Source: Criblamydia sequanensis CRIB-18 (GTDB lineage Bacteria; Chlamydiota; Chlamydiia; Chlamydiales; Criblamydiaceae). Taken from it: a DNA stretch of 64,000 nt. Positions 17,374-25,621 of the stretch are shown here, piece by piece. The DNA lies in the NCBI RefSeq assembly GCF_000750955.1, contig NZ_CCEJ010000008.1:62001-126000 (forward strand), written 5' to 3'. How positions within the stretch are numbered: position 1 is the stretch's first letter; every line of letters begins with the position of its first letter. The translations under genes and the position numbers were made by a program. Below the pieces are notes generated by a model. That model made no database searches and had not been told where the DNA came from. It saw only the letters and a program-made list of their open reading frames with translations.

Positions 17374-18837
17374 ATGAAATTAATAAAAAAAATCGCTCCC
17401 GCTTTTATCGCTCTTAGCGTTTTAGCAGGAAGTCTTTATGCTGACCCAGATGATTTGGGCGATATCAGTCAGCGTGATCAAGAATTAGAAGAAAGAGACT
17501 GGGATGCCCTTGCCCAATATTTGCAATCTCTTCGAGAAAGAAAGTATAAAGAGGTTCGCGGTGAATCCGGTCAAGGAAGAGACGGCCAGGAAGATCGATT
17601 ACGCGATACCGGCGATGATGAAGATGAAGAAGAGTCTGAAGAAGACAAAGAGGGCGATGAGGAAAAAGACAAAGAAGATGATGAGCCGATCCTACTTTTA
17701 AGCGGCGATGTCCGTATGGACTGGAGACGCAAAACCGAAACTTTAAACGGTCATCAGCTTTTTGGCCCTAATGCTATTGATAGCCGAGGCAGAAGACGCG
17801 GCAGAAACAAGTTTGACGTAGAGTTTAATCTTAGACTAGATTACATCCAAAGATGGAATTGGGCAACTATCCAGCTTCAGTTTGATAACTCAGCAGGGAT
17901 TGATGATGAGATTGAATGCCGTAAAAATACCGTTAATTTCTTTACCGGCGAGCCTATCATAGTTTGTCAAAAAAATGAACTTTTCGGGAGCGGATCTTGC
18001 TTGGATACCTGCTTAAAGAGAGCTTATTTTGGCTTCAGACTTTACGATGAGTGCGATACTACCATTGACATCGAAATTGGAAGAAGAAACCTTTACCAGG
18101 TATTTGATTCCAAAGTAGAATTCTTAAGTAGATTTGACGGTATTCTTTTTAAATACGATACTTCCTTTGACTGGGTCGGTGAGTATTATGTCCATGCGGC
18201 TGCTTTTGTTGTCGATTTTAGAGCCGACCATTATGCTTGGGTTGTTGAAACGGGTTTATTAGACATTCGAAAAACCGGAATCGATTTAAAATATAGCTTG
18301 ATTGACTGGCGAAAAAACGGCAGGAACCGCTGCTTTAAAAGACATCCTTTAGGCACTGAGTTTGTAGTTTCACAAGTAGCCGGCTATTACCACATGAAGC
18401 CTTCTTGTCTTAATTTTAACCTTCCCACGGTGTTATTTGCCGCAGCTCTTGTCAACCAGGATGCGGAGCCTTTGGTAAAATTTGGCTTAGACAGCAAACA
18501 GAACTTTGCTTGGTATGCCGGAGTTCGCTTCGGCGAAGTTAGAAACAAGGGCGACTATGCCATAGGAATTATGTACCAGTGGGTAGAAGCTCAGTCCGTG
18601 CCAGATCCTGATATGTCAGGTATCGGTACAGGAAACGTGCTCGATCAGTATTTTTATTCTGAAGGGGCCGGAAACACAAACTTTAAAGGATGGCGTATTG
18701 AAGGGCTCTATGCTTTTTCAGACAATATCAGCGTAGACACAAGAGTGCAGTGGTCTTCAAGGATTAAAAAATTCCCTTTTAACCCCTGGAGCCATAGCTA
18801 TTCTGAATTCAAAACAGAAGTCATTTACGCTTTCTAA
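17374..18837 (+). CDS. Probable outer-membrane beta-barrel (porin-like) protein
   Basis: The 487-residue precursor begins with a signal peptide (MKLIKKIAPAFIALSVLAGSLYA, cleavage after residue ~23). Residues ~55-108 are a charged, low-complexity stretch, basic then very acidic (DDEDEEESEEDKEGDEEKD). After it come alternating amphipathic strands (for example VEFNLRLDYIQRWNWATIQL) rich in aromatic residues. The chain ends with Phe (EVIYAF), the usual outer-membrane insertion signal. Several Cys occur in the barrel (ECRKN, GSGSCLDTC), which could form disulfides as in chlamydial outer membrane proteins. It is probably a surface porin. It has a good ribosome site (TTGGAG) and stands alone. Confidence 0.75.
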   Translation: MKLIKKIAPAFIALSVLAGSLYADPDDLGDISQRDQELEERDWDALAQYLQSLRERKYKEVRGESGQGRDGQEDRLRDTGDDEDEEESEEDKEGDEEKDKEDDEPILLLSGDVRMDWRRKTETLNGHQLFGPNAIDSRGRRRGRNKFDVEFNLRLDYIQRWNWATIQLQFDNSAGIDDEIECRKNTVNFFTGEPIIVCQKNELFGSGSCLDTCLKRAYFGFRLYDECDTTIDIEIGRRNLYQVFDSKVEFLSRFDGILFKYDTSFDWVGEYYVHAAAFVVDFRADHYAWVVETGLLDIRKTGIDLKYSLIDWRKNGRNRCFKRHPLGTEFVVSQVAGYYHMKPSCLNFNLPTVLFAAALVNQDAEPLVKFGLDSKQNFAWYAGVRFGEVRNKGDYAIGIMYQWVEAQSVPDPDMSGIGTGNVLDQYFYSEGAGNTNFKGWRIEGLYAFSDNISVDTRVQWSSRIKKFPFNPWSHSYSEFKTEVIYAF

Positions 18838-18876
18838 TCGTTAGTTATTGCAAGGCCCTTAAGAAAAGGGTCTTGC

Positions 18877-20157
18877 TTAATTTCCTTCTTGATGAGCTTC
18901 CCTTTCCACTTTCTTTCCAATAACATTAGCCAAATAAGCGCTAAAGATTAGAGTTAGAATCCCAATCAATGTAAATCCCCGATCGGGTCCAACATTAATG
19001 ATTTCCTTGATCGCATAGACAAGAAAAGAGGCAATCAGGACTCCGACAAAGCTTAAGAAACTATTGGCTGCAATAACAGCGCCCCTTTGGTTATTCGGGC
19101 TTTTAAGTTGGATATAGGCATCTAGAGGGATTTGATAGATGCCTCCAATTGAGCCAAGGCCAAATATAAATAAAGCCGATAACATAAGGTTGTTTGAGAA
19201 AAAATCTAAAAGAAAAAAGAGAATGGCAAGCATAAAACAGGCAACTGGCACAGCAGCAAGAAGGATATTTTTTCCGGATAGCCAGCCAATAGTGTAGGAG
19301 CCGATCGCAATCCCTATAGCGCAAAGCAAGAAAAGATAGCCTCCTTCCGTATCGGTTAATTTTAGCTCTGTCACAGCAAAAGGAATAAGATTCAGCTGTA
19401 CAAAAGCTGCAATTAAAAGAAAAAAACTGGAAGCAAAGATAATTGTTAAAAGAGGCGGAAAAACTTTAATATCAAAAAGTGTTTTAATAATTTCGCCGAT
19501 GAAAACAGGCTTTAGCCTTTTTTGAGGGTCAACCGGTAAAGTCGTTTTAATAAACAAGCTTCCAATCAGGCCGATGAGTGAAAAAATTAAGCAAAAGGCA
19601 CCGCCTGATAAATAGCTTCGATCCGTGACATCCAGGATGAAAGATGCCAAAAAAGTCCCGGCTATGATGGCAAGATAGGTAAAGGCTGTTAAGACCCCGT
19701 TTGCTTTTGAAAGCAAATTTTTCGGAACAATTTCCGGAAGGATGCCATATTTTGAGGGGCCGAAAATCGTGCTTTGAAAAGCGTAAAGAAAAAGGGAGAT
19801 AAAACAAAAAACTTTGCTTTGTAAGTAAATCGACAGAATACCAAGCAAAGAGATAAAGACTTCAAATACTTTTGTTCCGACAATTAATCGGCTCTTAGAA
19901 AGCTTATCCGCGGCTTGGCCTGAGATGGCGGCAAAAAGAAGAAAAGGAATCACAAATATAGAGCCTGCAAGGGATAAGATTTCATAGCTGTTCTCGATCC
20001 CTTCGAGGTCAATAAAAAGGTAGATGACAAGCAGCTTATAAAGATTGTCGTTTAAGGCCCCAAAAAATTGGGCTATGTTTAAACCATAAAATGATTTTGG
20101 CAGGGCTCTATTTTCACCTTTAGCTAATCCTTCAATTGCATCTTTTGGCTCACTCAT
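18877..20157 (-). CDS. MFS transporter, LplT-like (lysophospholipid transporter family)
   Basis: This 426-residue membrane protein has about 12 helices. Its N-terminal region (FYGLNIAQFFGALNDNLYK) and the later QSTIFGPSKYGILPEIVP segment are typical of LplT and the transporter half of Aas. Family members flip or import lysophospholipids across the inner membrane. Its ATG directly abuts the TAG of the DUF2063 gene with no gap, so it is translated as the last gene of the DUF692 operon. This could mean a transport role for the RiPP product, or simply a cotranscribed housekeeping gene. The context link is firm; the function is inferred. Confidence 0.8.
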   Translation of the reverse strand: MSEPKDAIEGLAKGENRALPKSFYGLNIAQFFGALNDNLYKLLVIYLFIDLEGIENSYEILSLAGSIFVIPFLLFAAISGQAADKLSKSRLIVGTKVFEVFISLLGILSIYLQSKVFCFISLFLYAFQSTIFGPSKYGILPEIVPKNLLSKANGVLTAFTYLAIIAGTFLASFILDVTDRSYLSGGAFCLIFSLIGLIGSLFIKTTLPVDPQKRLKPVFIGEIIKTLFDIKVFPPLLTIIFASSFFLLIAAFVQLNLIPFAVTELKLTDTEGGYLFLLCAIGIAIGSYTIGWLSGKNILLAAVPVACFMLAILFFLLDFFSNNLMLSALFIFGLGSIGGIYQIPLDAYIQLKSPNNQRGAVIAANSFLSFVGVLIASFLVYAIKEIINVGPDRGFTLIGILTLIFSAYLANVIGKKVEREAHQEGN

Positions 20158-21072
20158 CTAGTTTCTCGATAGCTTTTGAGAAGCTTCAAGACCAAGCCAG
20201 CCTAAAATCGTCCACTCTTGAAACCAGAAATGAAGGTTTTCTTTCGCTTCTTCAAGAAGAGGTCCTTCTTGATTTTCAAGCCAGGAGCAGACATTTTCAA
20301 TAGAGCTGCCTTTTTCAAATTGCTTTAAGAGGAAAAAGGCTCCATAGGAAATTTCTTTCCAAACCACATTCAGTTCTTTGGATCTAAAAACGACAAACAC
20401 TCGTTTCCCCTTTTTTAGCTCCGGAAAATCATGATCGACCCAATGTTCTGGAGGGTGTTTCAAAATGGCTTCTCGAAATTGGGGGATGGAATATTTAAAC
20501 TCCAAGATAAATAAATGAGGCTGCAGGCGAATTTTTTGGGTAAGAAGACCTTCAGCCCCTTCTTGTGTGGCTTCAATAAAATTGATAGGAGCTAATTCTT
20601 TTTCTACAAAAGATAGATTAAAAGCAAGGTCAAGACAAGCGCTTTCATAAACAAAGCGTTTATCCTTATCATGGTAGTTCTTTTGAATCCATTCCGGGAA
20701 ATAATCCCCTAAATTATTAAGAGACCAATGATTCGGAGGATAGGCCAATAAAAATGGCTCAGCTAGCAAATTATTGAAATCGGAATACCCAAAGATTCTT
20801 GTGAGAACAGGAAAATTTTCTTGCATGATTGTAAGAAGCCGCCACCAATACTGCTGATTATAGATTTCAATTCTTTGAAAGGGCGCTAAAGTTTTGCTTG
20901 GATTAATCCAAAAAGCCGCTTCATCTGAAATAGGTCTTCCTGAAGGGGATTGAGCTAGGATCTCACTGCCATTATTCATCCGGCGTGTGATTATGGATGC
21001 AAACCAGTATTGCAAATCCTTTAAGGATTTAGGCGGTGATATACTCTCTTTCATAGCGACGCTTCGATGCAT
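20158..21072 (-). CDS. DUF2063 (BufC-type) partner protein of the DUF692 enzyme
   Basis: DUF2063 proteins act with DUF692 enzymes (MNIOs) and are thought to bind and present the precursor peptide. The 304-residue product shows the N-terminal helical pattern of the family: LKDLQYWFASIITRR, then PFQRIEIYNQQYWWRLLTIM, and the NFPVLTRIFGYSDFNNL segment. The C-terminal half (about 190-304) carries beta strands resembling a RiPP recognition fold. The start overlaps the end of the DUF692 gene by 44 bp, so the two are coupled. An internal ATG at about codon 7 (MKESISPP) would also fit. Confidence 0.88.
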   Translation of the reverse strand: MHRSVAMKESISPPKSLKDLQYWFASIITRRMNNGSEILAQSPSGRPISDEAAFWINPSKTLAPFQRIEIYNQQYWWRLLTIMQENFPVLTRIFGYSDFNNLLAEPFLLAYPPNHWSLNNLGDYFPEWIQKNYHDKDKRFVYESACLDLAFNLSFVEKELAPINFIEATQEGAEGLLTQKIRLQPHLFILEFKYSIPQFREAILKHPPEHWVDHDFPELKKGKRVFVVFRSKELNVVWKEISYGAFFLLKQFEKGSSIENVCSWLENQEGPLLEEAKENLHFWFQEWTILGWLGLEASQKLSRN

Positions 21073-21928
21073 TTGCTTTTAAAGGGGTTTTTAAATTGAG
21101 ATGCTGGAATTTCTGCTGAATTTTTTTAGCTTTCATTGCTTCTTCGCAAGTCTTTTCATAGCTGATAAAATTTTCATCCCATTCAAGAAGTGTGGATACA
21201 CCGCCGGTTAATGGGTAAACTTCCTCATATAATTTCCAAACTTCGTCTTTCACATAATCGTCATGGGTATCAAGCAAATAATCCCCCTTATCGGAATGTC
21301 CGGCCAAATGGATTTGAAGAACTCGGTCAAGGGGTAAGTTACGGATGTATTCATTTGGAGAAAAGCTGTGATTTCGGCTTGACACATAGATGTTATTCAC
21401 ATCTAGCATCATGAAAATATCGGCTTTTTCAACAATGGCTGAGTAAAATTCCCATTCCTGCATTTCATCATTTCTAAAAGAAACATAAGAAGAGAGATTT
21501 TCAAGGGCAAAGGGAAGCTCTAGATAGTCTTGAACAATACGAGCTCTTTCAACGACATAATCAATCACTTCCTTCCGATAAGGAAGAGGCAAGAGATCAT
21601 GAAAATGGGCGCCCGGTTTTTTACCCCAGCATAGATGATCTGAAATCCATGGGGTTTTGGTAATCTTTGCAAGCTGTTTTAATTTTTTCAGATAGTCGAA
21701 ATCAAGAGGGGCCGGGCTGCCAATGCCTAGGGTAACCCCATGCTGAACTACCGGAAAACGTTCTAAAATTCTCTCTAAATTTTTTAAAGGCATCCCGCCT
21801 TCGATCATAAAGTTTTCACTTATAATCTCAAACCAATCGATCATAGGCTCACTATTGAAAATATCATGAAAGTGAGGGGGTCTAAGGCCTATTCCGATGC
21901 CTAAATTGGGTATGTCTTTATTTTTCAT
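21029..21928 (-). CDS. DUF692 multinuclear iron-dependent oxidase (MNIO, BufB-type)
   Basis: MNIO enzymes use two or three iron atoms to modify cysteine residues of precursor peptides, for example to thiooxazole in bufferins or to oxazolone/thioamide in methanobactin. The TIM-barrel signatures are visible in this 299-residue protein: GIGLRPPHF at 12-20, SDHLCW with His98, HFHDLLPLP with His108/His110, ALENLSSY with Glu143, LDVNNIYVSS with Asp176, IHLAGH with His207/His211, DTHDDYV with His222, and LLEWD with Glu249. All expected metal-ligand positions appear kept, so it should be active. It sits between the precursor gene (171 bp upstream, with a hairpin) and DUF2063 (overlapping). The locus points to a bufferin-like copper or metal-handling peptide. 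Confidence 0.92.
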   Translation of the reverse strand: MKNKDIPNLGIGIGLRPPHFHDIFNSEPMIDWFEIISENFMIEGGMPLKNLERILERFPVVQHGVTLGIGSPAPLDFDYLKKLKQLAKITKTPWISDHLCWGKKPGAHFHDLLPLPYRKEVIDYVVERARIVQDYLELPFALENLSSYVSFRNDEMQEWEFYSAIVEKADIFMMLDVNNIYVSSRNHSFSPNEYIRNLPLDRVLQIHLAGHSDKGDYLLDTHDDYVKDEVWKLYEEVYPLTGGVSTLLEWDENFISYEKTCEEAMKAKKIQQKFQHLNLKTPLKANASKRRYEREYITA

Positions 21929-22036
21929 AAGTCTTAAATGGGGTCATTTTTTCAAAATCTGAACATACTGAAGAAATTGAATTAAACCAAGTACTCATTC
22001 GAATTTTTTTTAATTTTTCGCTGGTCGAAAAAAATA

Positions 22037-22075
22037 AAAACTCTCAAAAGAGAAAACAATCTCTACGAGAGTTTT
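22037..22075 (-). terminator. Terminator/attenuator hairpin between precursor and DUF692 gene
   Basis: On the minus strand a 9-bp stem (22075-22067 with 22045-22037) with an internal smaller AGAGA/TCTCT pairing is followed by TTATTTTTTTC. This is the shape of an intrinsic terminator 25 bp after the 152-residue precursor gene. It could lower transcription of the enzyme genes relative to the peptide gene. Confidence 0.7.
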
Positions 22076-22099
22076 AAGATACGATAAAGTATTAAAGGA

Positions 22100-22558
22100 C
22101 TATTCTTTTACGGCGTTAATACGCTTTCCCTTTAGTTTAGCAGCTACAACTTTGACAGCTAAATTTTTATCGGCAAAAGCGCATTTTCCTGTATGTTTAC
22201 AGTCCCCTTGCCCGGCGCAACTATTACTGTCTGTTTTGCAAGCATTCAAATATTTGCATTCATTGGTTCCGTTGCAATATTGGCTTGCGACTTTCCTTGC
22301 AAGTTCTTTTCCTTTGGCGTCTAAACTGTTATAGATCTTTTCGCCTTCTTCGTTCAATTCTAGCAAAAGTTCGTCTTCTGTCATTAAATGATAGTTCATA
22401 TTGGCTTGATTCGGATCATCATCAAGAACTGTACCTGCAGGCTTTTCGGAGTGTTTATCTAGATTTGTGTCTTTAGCTGACAACTTGCCTTGAGAAAGAA
22501 CACAAGTACCGCTCATAATTCCGATTAAAGCTAGACGGGATAATTGTTTTTTTTTCAT
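22100..22558 (-). CDS. Bufferin-like exported Cys-rich precursor (BufA2-like)
   Basis: The 152-residue protein has a signal peptide (MKKKQLSRLALIGIMSGTCVLS) for export to the periplasm. An acidic helical region follows (LMTEDELLLELNEEGEKIYNSLDAKG, residues 58-83), then a core with six cysteines at 95, 101, 107, 114, 120 and 126, spaced almost evenly every 6-7 residues (CNGTNEC, CKYLNAC, CAGQGDC, CKHTGKC). This spacing and the N-x-C-K repeats match periplasmic bufferin-type precursors modified by DUF692 enzymes. The DUF692 and DUF2063 genes follow directly. Its leader shares an LA-x-IMSG segment with the next upstream precursor. Copper or other metal binding is inferred from the family. Confidence 0.85.
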   Translation of the reverse strand: MKKKQLSRLALIGIMSGTCVLSQGKLSAKDTNLDKHSEKPAGTVLDDDPNQANMNYHLMTEDELLLELNEEGEKIYNSLDAKGKELARKVASQYCNGTNECKYLNACKTDSNSCAGQGDCKHTGKCAFADKNLAVKVVAAKLKGKRINAVKE

Positions 22559-22592
22559 GACAGACCTATTTTTTTAACCCAATTTATTAAAA

Positions 22593-22625
22593 AAGTGCCA
22601 TGGAAGTAAAACTTCCATGGCACTT
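22593..22625 (-). terminator. Strong intrinsic terminator after the 239-residue precursor gene
   Basis: A perfect 15-bp stem (22593-22607 with 22611-22625) encloses a 3-base loop AAA. On the minus strand it is followed by TTTTAATAAATT. It starts 17 bp after the stop of the larger Cys-rich protein gene and precedes the 152-residue precursor gene. Each precursor thus has its own hairpin. Confidence 0.8.
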
Positions 22626-22641
22626 AAAAGTAACTTAAATA

Positions 22642-23361
22642 TTATTTACCAGCGCATCCGCTGCCGCTTGTTGGAGCTCTGCAGCTAGATCTTCCTGAGC
22701 AAGAAGAAGTTGAAGGCTGAGAGTAAGTTGGTCTTGCAGCGCAAGAAGAAGCTGAAGGCTGAGAATAAGTTGGTCTTGCAGCACAAGAAGCGCTTGGCTG
22801 TGATGGATAATAGTAGCCATCAGATTCGGCTACTTGTCTATTGGACGATCTTTGGTTATAGCTCTGTGGTTGTCCTTGTACCGGTGCGGTTCTTGGCATA
22901 TTTTGGTAGCTGCCGTTTGAACTGCTACATCCGGATTTGCCGCTACAGCTATGTCCGTTGCTTGGTTTTTGAGAGGATTCCCAGCTTTTTTGATTTTGCC
23001 ATGCTGAGCTTGCAGGTTTTTGCGTTGTGCTTGGAGATTGAACAGATGTGGGGGTTTCTTGGCTTTTTTGTGTTTCAACATCAGAGAACATCATGTCGTT
23101 CTCAGCGATTTGGCGATTTAATCTTGGATTTCTTTGAGAAGAAGATGATGAGGAAGTTGGCTGTCCGCCGCAGCTTGATTTATAAGAAGTTGATGGGCTT
23201 GAACCGCAACTTCCTGCGCCGCATTTAGCTGCAGCTATGTAATTATCCATGTCAGAGCTAACTTGGGCTGCTCCAGCAGACTGAGCTATTAACATGGCAC
23301 CGCTCATGATCCCAGCAAGAGCCATTTTCTTTAAGTCTTTTTTAAAATCAATTTTTTTCAT
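22642..23361 (-). CDS. Second exported Cys/Ser-rich putative RiPP precursor
   Basis: The 239-residue product has a signal peptide (to about residue 31, ending AQSAGAA) that shares the LA-GIMSG segment with the smaller precursor downstream. The rest is low-complexity, rich in Ser, Gln, Pro and Cys. Ten cysteines are present at 47, 52, 64, 139, 145, 193, 207, 221, 227 and 236. Residues 192-219 hold two copies of a 14-residue repeat (SCAARPTYSQPSAS/TS), and NRQ-I/V-AE-N/S-D recurs at 82 and 174. It is a likely second substrate of the DUF692 enzyme or a surface Cys protein. The ATG at 23361 follows GAGGAG by 5 bases; a GTG at 23367 is less good. Confidence 0.65.
   Translation of the reverse strand: MKKIDFKKDLKKMALAGIMSGAMLIAQSAGAAQVSSDMDNYIAAAKCGAGSCGSSPSTSYKSSCGGQPTSSSSSSQRNPRLNRQIAENDMMFSDVETQKSQETPTSVQSPSTTQKPASSAWQNQKSWESSQKPSNGHSCSGKSGCSSSNGSYQNMPRTAPVQGQPQSYNQRSSNRQVAESDGYYYPSQPSASCAARPTYSQPSASSCAARPTYSQPSTSSCSGRSSCRAPTSGSGCAGK
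22705..22788 (-). repeat. Two tandem 42-bp units in the second precursor gene
   Basis: Units 22747-22788 and 22705-22746 are nearly identical in DNA and encode SCAARPTYSQPSAS and SCAARPTYSQPSTS. A third, partial copy (SCSGR) follows, and PSQPSA precedes. Repeat number may vary between strains. Confidence 0.8.
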
Positions 23362-23764
23362 AGTCACTCCTCAAAGTGGTTATTTTCTTTAAATCTTGTC
23401 AGCTTTTTTTTAAGTACATAGCTTTTCTAACTAAAGAAAGGCCTCCATCTTTTGTCTATTTTCTTTGTAGCAAATGGTCTAAGTTCATGCAAGAAATTTT
23501 TTAAATCCAAAAAAAAAATTGTTTTTTTATATTTGTTAAACTATAAATATCTTTACTGAAAAATTTTTTTTTATTTTTGTAAGTTAGAAATAAAAGGTTA
23601 AGTTAATTAAAACTTTAACTTTTTTAATTAGAAAAAATATTAAATGAAAAACTTAGATGAAATTTTCTTAACTTTTCAAGCTCTTGAAAAACAATTGTTT
23701 AAAAGATAGTATTTTGACATTTATATCTGCCTCTTTTAAGTTTAAACAAAATCACGGACGATCG
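23362..23764. other. AT-rich divergent intergenic region
   Basis: About 400 bp between the RiPP operon (minus) and a small membrane protein gene (plus). The sequence is very AT-rich with long T and A runs. It should hold the RiPP promoter, and a strong GAGGAG site lies at 23367-23372 on the minus strand. A TTG-started extension of the downstream frame begins at 23684 but looks spurious. I see no gene or RNA here. Confidence 0.5.
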
Positions 23765-24214
23765 ATGAAAAAGAACCTTATTTTAATTACCCTTCTTATA
23801 GCCTTGGTTTCTTTTATTTATTTTAAGGTCAAAAAATCCGACTCGGAAGAGAATGACTTAAAAATCATTGTTAAAAAAAGCTATCTTTCCAATGAAACAA
23901 AGCCCCTTTTGATTAGCGCGGCCGCAAAGACTCTAAACACTAACTCCAAAGTCATGAGCGAGCAAGACCTCATGGAGAAATTCGATGAGGCCTTAAAAAA
24001 AGAAGAAAACCTGATTAAATTTTTTCAAGTTTATAAAGAGAAGTTTACCAGACAAGAAATTCGAGAGATGCGAAAACTTCTGGAAAAGCCTATTTTTAAA
24101 AAATATTCGAAAGAATCGCCTGCTCTATTTCAAGCCAATCAAATACTCGTTCAAGAAATTTTAAGAGAGATCATAGAAAATGAAGGAAAAGAAAGAGAGC
24201 ATTTAGGTTTCTAA
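23765..24214 (+). CDS. Small membrane-anchored protein, DUF2059-like C-terminus
   Basis: The ATG at 23765 gives 149 residues. A single N-terminal hydrophobic helix (MKKNLILITLLIALVSFIYF) anchors or exports the protein. The remainder is helical and charged. The C-terminal part (YKEKFTRQEIREMRKLLEKP onward to IFKKYSKESPALFQ) resembles the DUF2059 pattern. The molecular role is unknown. The gene is divergent from the RiPP operon and about 90 bp before an MFS gene; whether it belongs to either is uncertain. Confidence 0.6.
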   Translation: MKKNLILITLLIALVSFIYFKVKKSDSEENDLKIIVKKSYLSNETKPLLISAAAKTLNTNSKVMSEQDLMEKFDEALKKEENLIKFFQVYKEKFTRQEIREMRKLLEKPIFKKYSKESPALFQANQILVQEILREIIENEGKEREHLGF

Positions 24215-24306
24215 GCCCTTAAAGTTTATCTAATTGCGGATAAAAATTTCTTTAAAAATAACCTTGCAGTAGATATAATTTCTGTCTTCATTAAAGGTTT
24301 TTTTCC

Positions 24307-25512
24307 ATGTCAGCCAATTTGACTTTCAAACAAGCAATTATTCCCTTGCTTCTCTTATTTTTTGGACATTTTTTAATCGATTTTATGATTGGCATCTGGC
24401 CTGTTTATAAAACGCTTAATCATCTAGACCTTGGGGCCGCCGGAATCATTACCTTCTTGGCTGTTTTTTTAGGAGAAGGCCTTCAGCTTTTTTTTGGACC
24501 TGTAGGGGACTTGGGCTATCGAAAAACCATCCTGATGTTTTCTTTTGTTTTTGGGATAGCCCCTTGTTTATATGCATGCACAGAGAACTACTTTGTCTTA
24601 GGCATGCTTCTTTTCTTTGTTTGTGTTGCCTCAGGGGCTTTTCATACGGCCGCCTCAGGTCTTCTTGGAAGTTTAACCCAAGATAGAAAAGGGTTATTTA
24701 TTACTTTTTTTGCAGCAGGAGGAGCTCTTGGGTTAAGTTTTAGCCAGCTTGTTTATACAAAAATTTTTGAAGCAGGAAGCGAGAAGACACTCTTTTTGGC
24801 GCTCCCTTTATTTTTAATTCTAGGACTTATTTTAGCGTATTTAAAGGATTCCAATCCTGCTAAAACTCAGGACGGGAAAGCAAAATTTTTCAATCTCGCG
24901 GATTTAAAATTATTTTTTAAAAATAAAAGGCTGAGACTCCTCTATATTTTACAAGTGACCAATCAAACAGTTGTTTGGGCGTTTATTTTTTTGCTTCCGG
25001 ATTTACTTAGAGACAGAGGGTATCCTGAGTGGTTAACCTTCGGGGGAGGGCATTTAATTGCGATCTTGGGAGGCGCTATTATGATGATACCAAGCGGCTA
25101 CCTGTCTGACAAAAAATCACCGAGGGCTGTTCTTTTATCTGCGACCTGTATCGGGGCAAGCCTTTTTTATTGTTTTATCTTCTTAAAACATCTCACTCTG
25201 ATTGCTTTAATTCCCTTAATCTTTCTAATGGGGGCTTTTTTAAATTTAGTGAATCCGTTGTCTATTTCCTATGGTTTGAAATCCTTCCCCGAGAAGCCGG
25301 GTCTTGTCAGCGCTGTTTTAATGGGCCTTGTTTGGATTATAGCAGAAGGGATCGGTCAAGGAGGCGGGGGTCTGTTAACCAAACTTTTTAGCGAAGATTC
25401 CGCTGCAAAAGCTCTTTCTCTAATCGGTTTTTTGTTTATACCGGCTATTGCCTCTGCTTTTCTTTTACCGAGAGCTGAACCTAAGACCCTGCAAGAGCCT
25501 TTGGTTATGTAG
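24307..25512 (+). CDS. MFS transporter
   Basis: The 401-residue protein has about 12 hydrophobic helices. The loop GPVGDLGYRKT near residue 65 corresponds to MFS motif A, and DKKSPRAVLL marks the equivalent cytoplasmic loop of the second half. The N-terminus (LLLFFGHFLIDFMIGIWPVY) recalls the fosmidomycin-resistance-like branch, but the substrate cannot be given. It stands alone, with an EamA-type transporter gene 110 bp downstream. Confidence 0.8.
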   Translation: MSANLTFKQAIIPLLLLFFGHFLIDFMIGIWPVYKTLNHLDLGAAGIITFLAVFLGEGLQLFFGPVGDLGYRKTILMFSFVFGIAPCLYACTENYFVLGMLLFFVCVASGAFHTAASGLLGSLTQDRKGLFITFFAAGGALGLSFSQLVYTKIFEAGSEKTLFLALPLFLILGLILAYLKDSNPAKTQDGKAKFFNLADLKLFFKNKRLRLLYILQVTNQTVVWAFIFLLPDLLRDRGYPEWLTFGGGHLIAILGGAIMMIPSGYLSDKKSPRAVLLSATCIGASLFYCFIFLKHLTLIALIPLIFLMGAFLNLVNPLSISYGLKSFPEKPGLVSAVLMGLVWIIAEGIGQGGGGLLTKLFSEDSAAKALSLIGFLFIPAIASAFLLPRAEPKTLQEPLVM

Positions 25513-25621
25513 GGGCTTTTCAAAGAGGTGTCTAGTAATTTTTATTTTAAATATTTTCTTTTAAAAAAGAAGACGGATCAGTATACTAACATCTTAAAAT
25601 AATGAAATTTAAGCCAAACAG

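Noticed and set aside
22635-23228. Long ORFs antisense to the Cys-rich precursor gene
   Set aside because: They arise from the repeated, Ser/Gln-rich coding strand; they lack ribosome sites and resemble no protein.
23684-23764. TTG-started N-terminal extension of the small membrane protein
   Set aside because: The extension would place 27 residues before a normal signal-anchor; ATG 23765 fits better.
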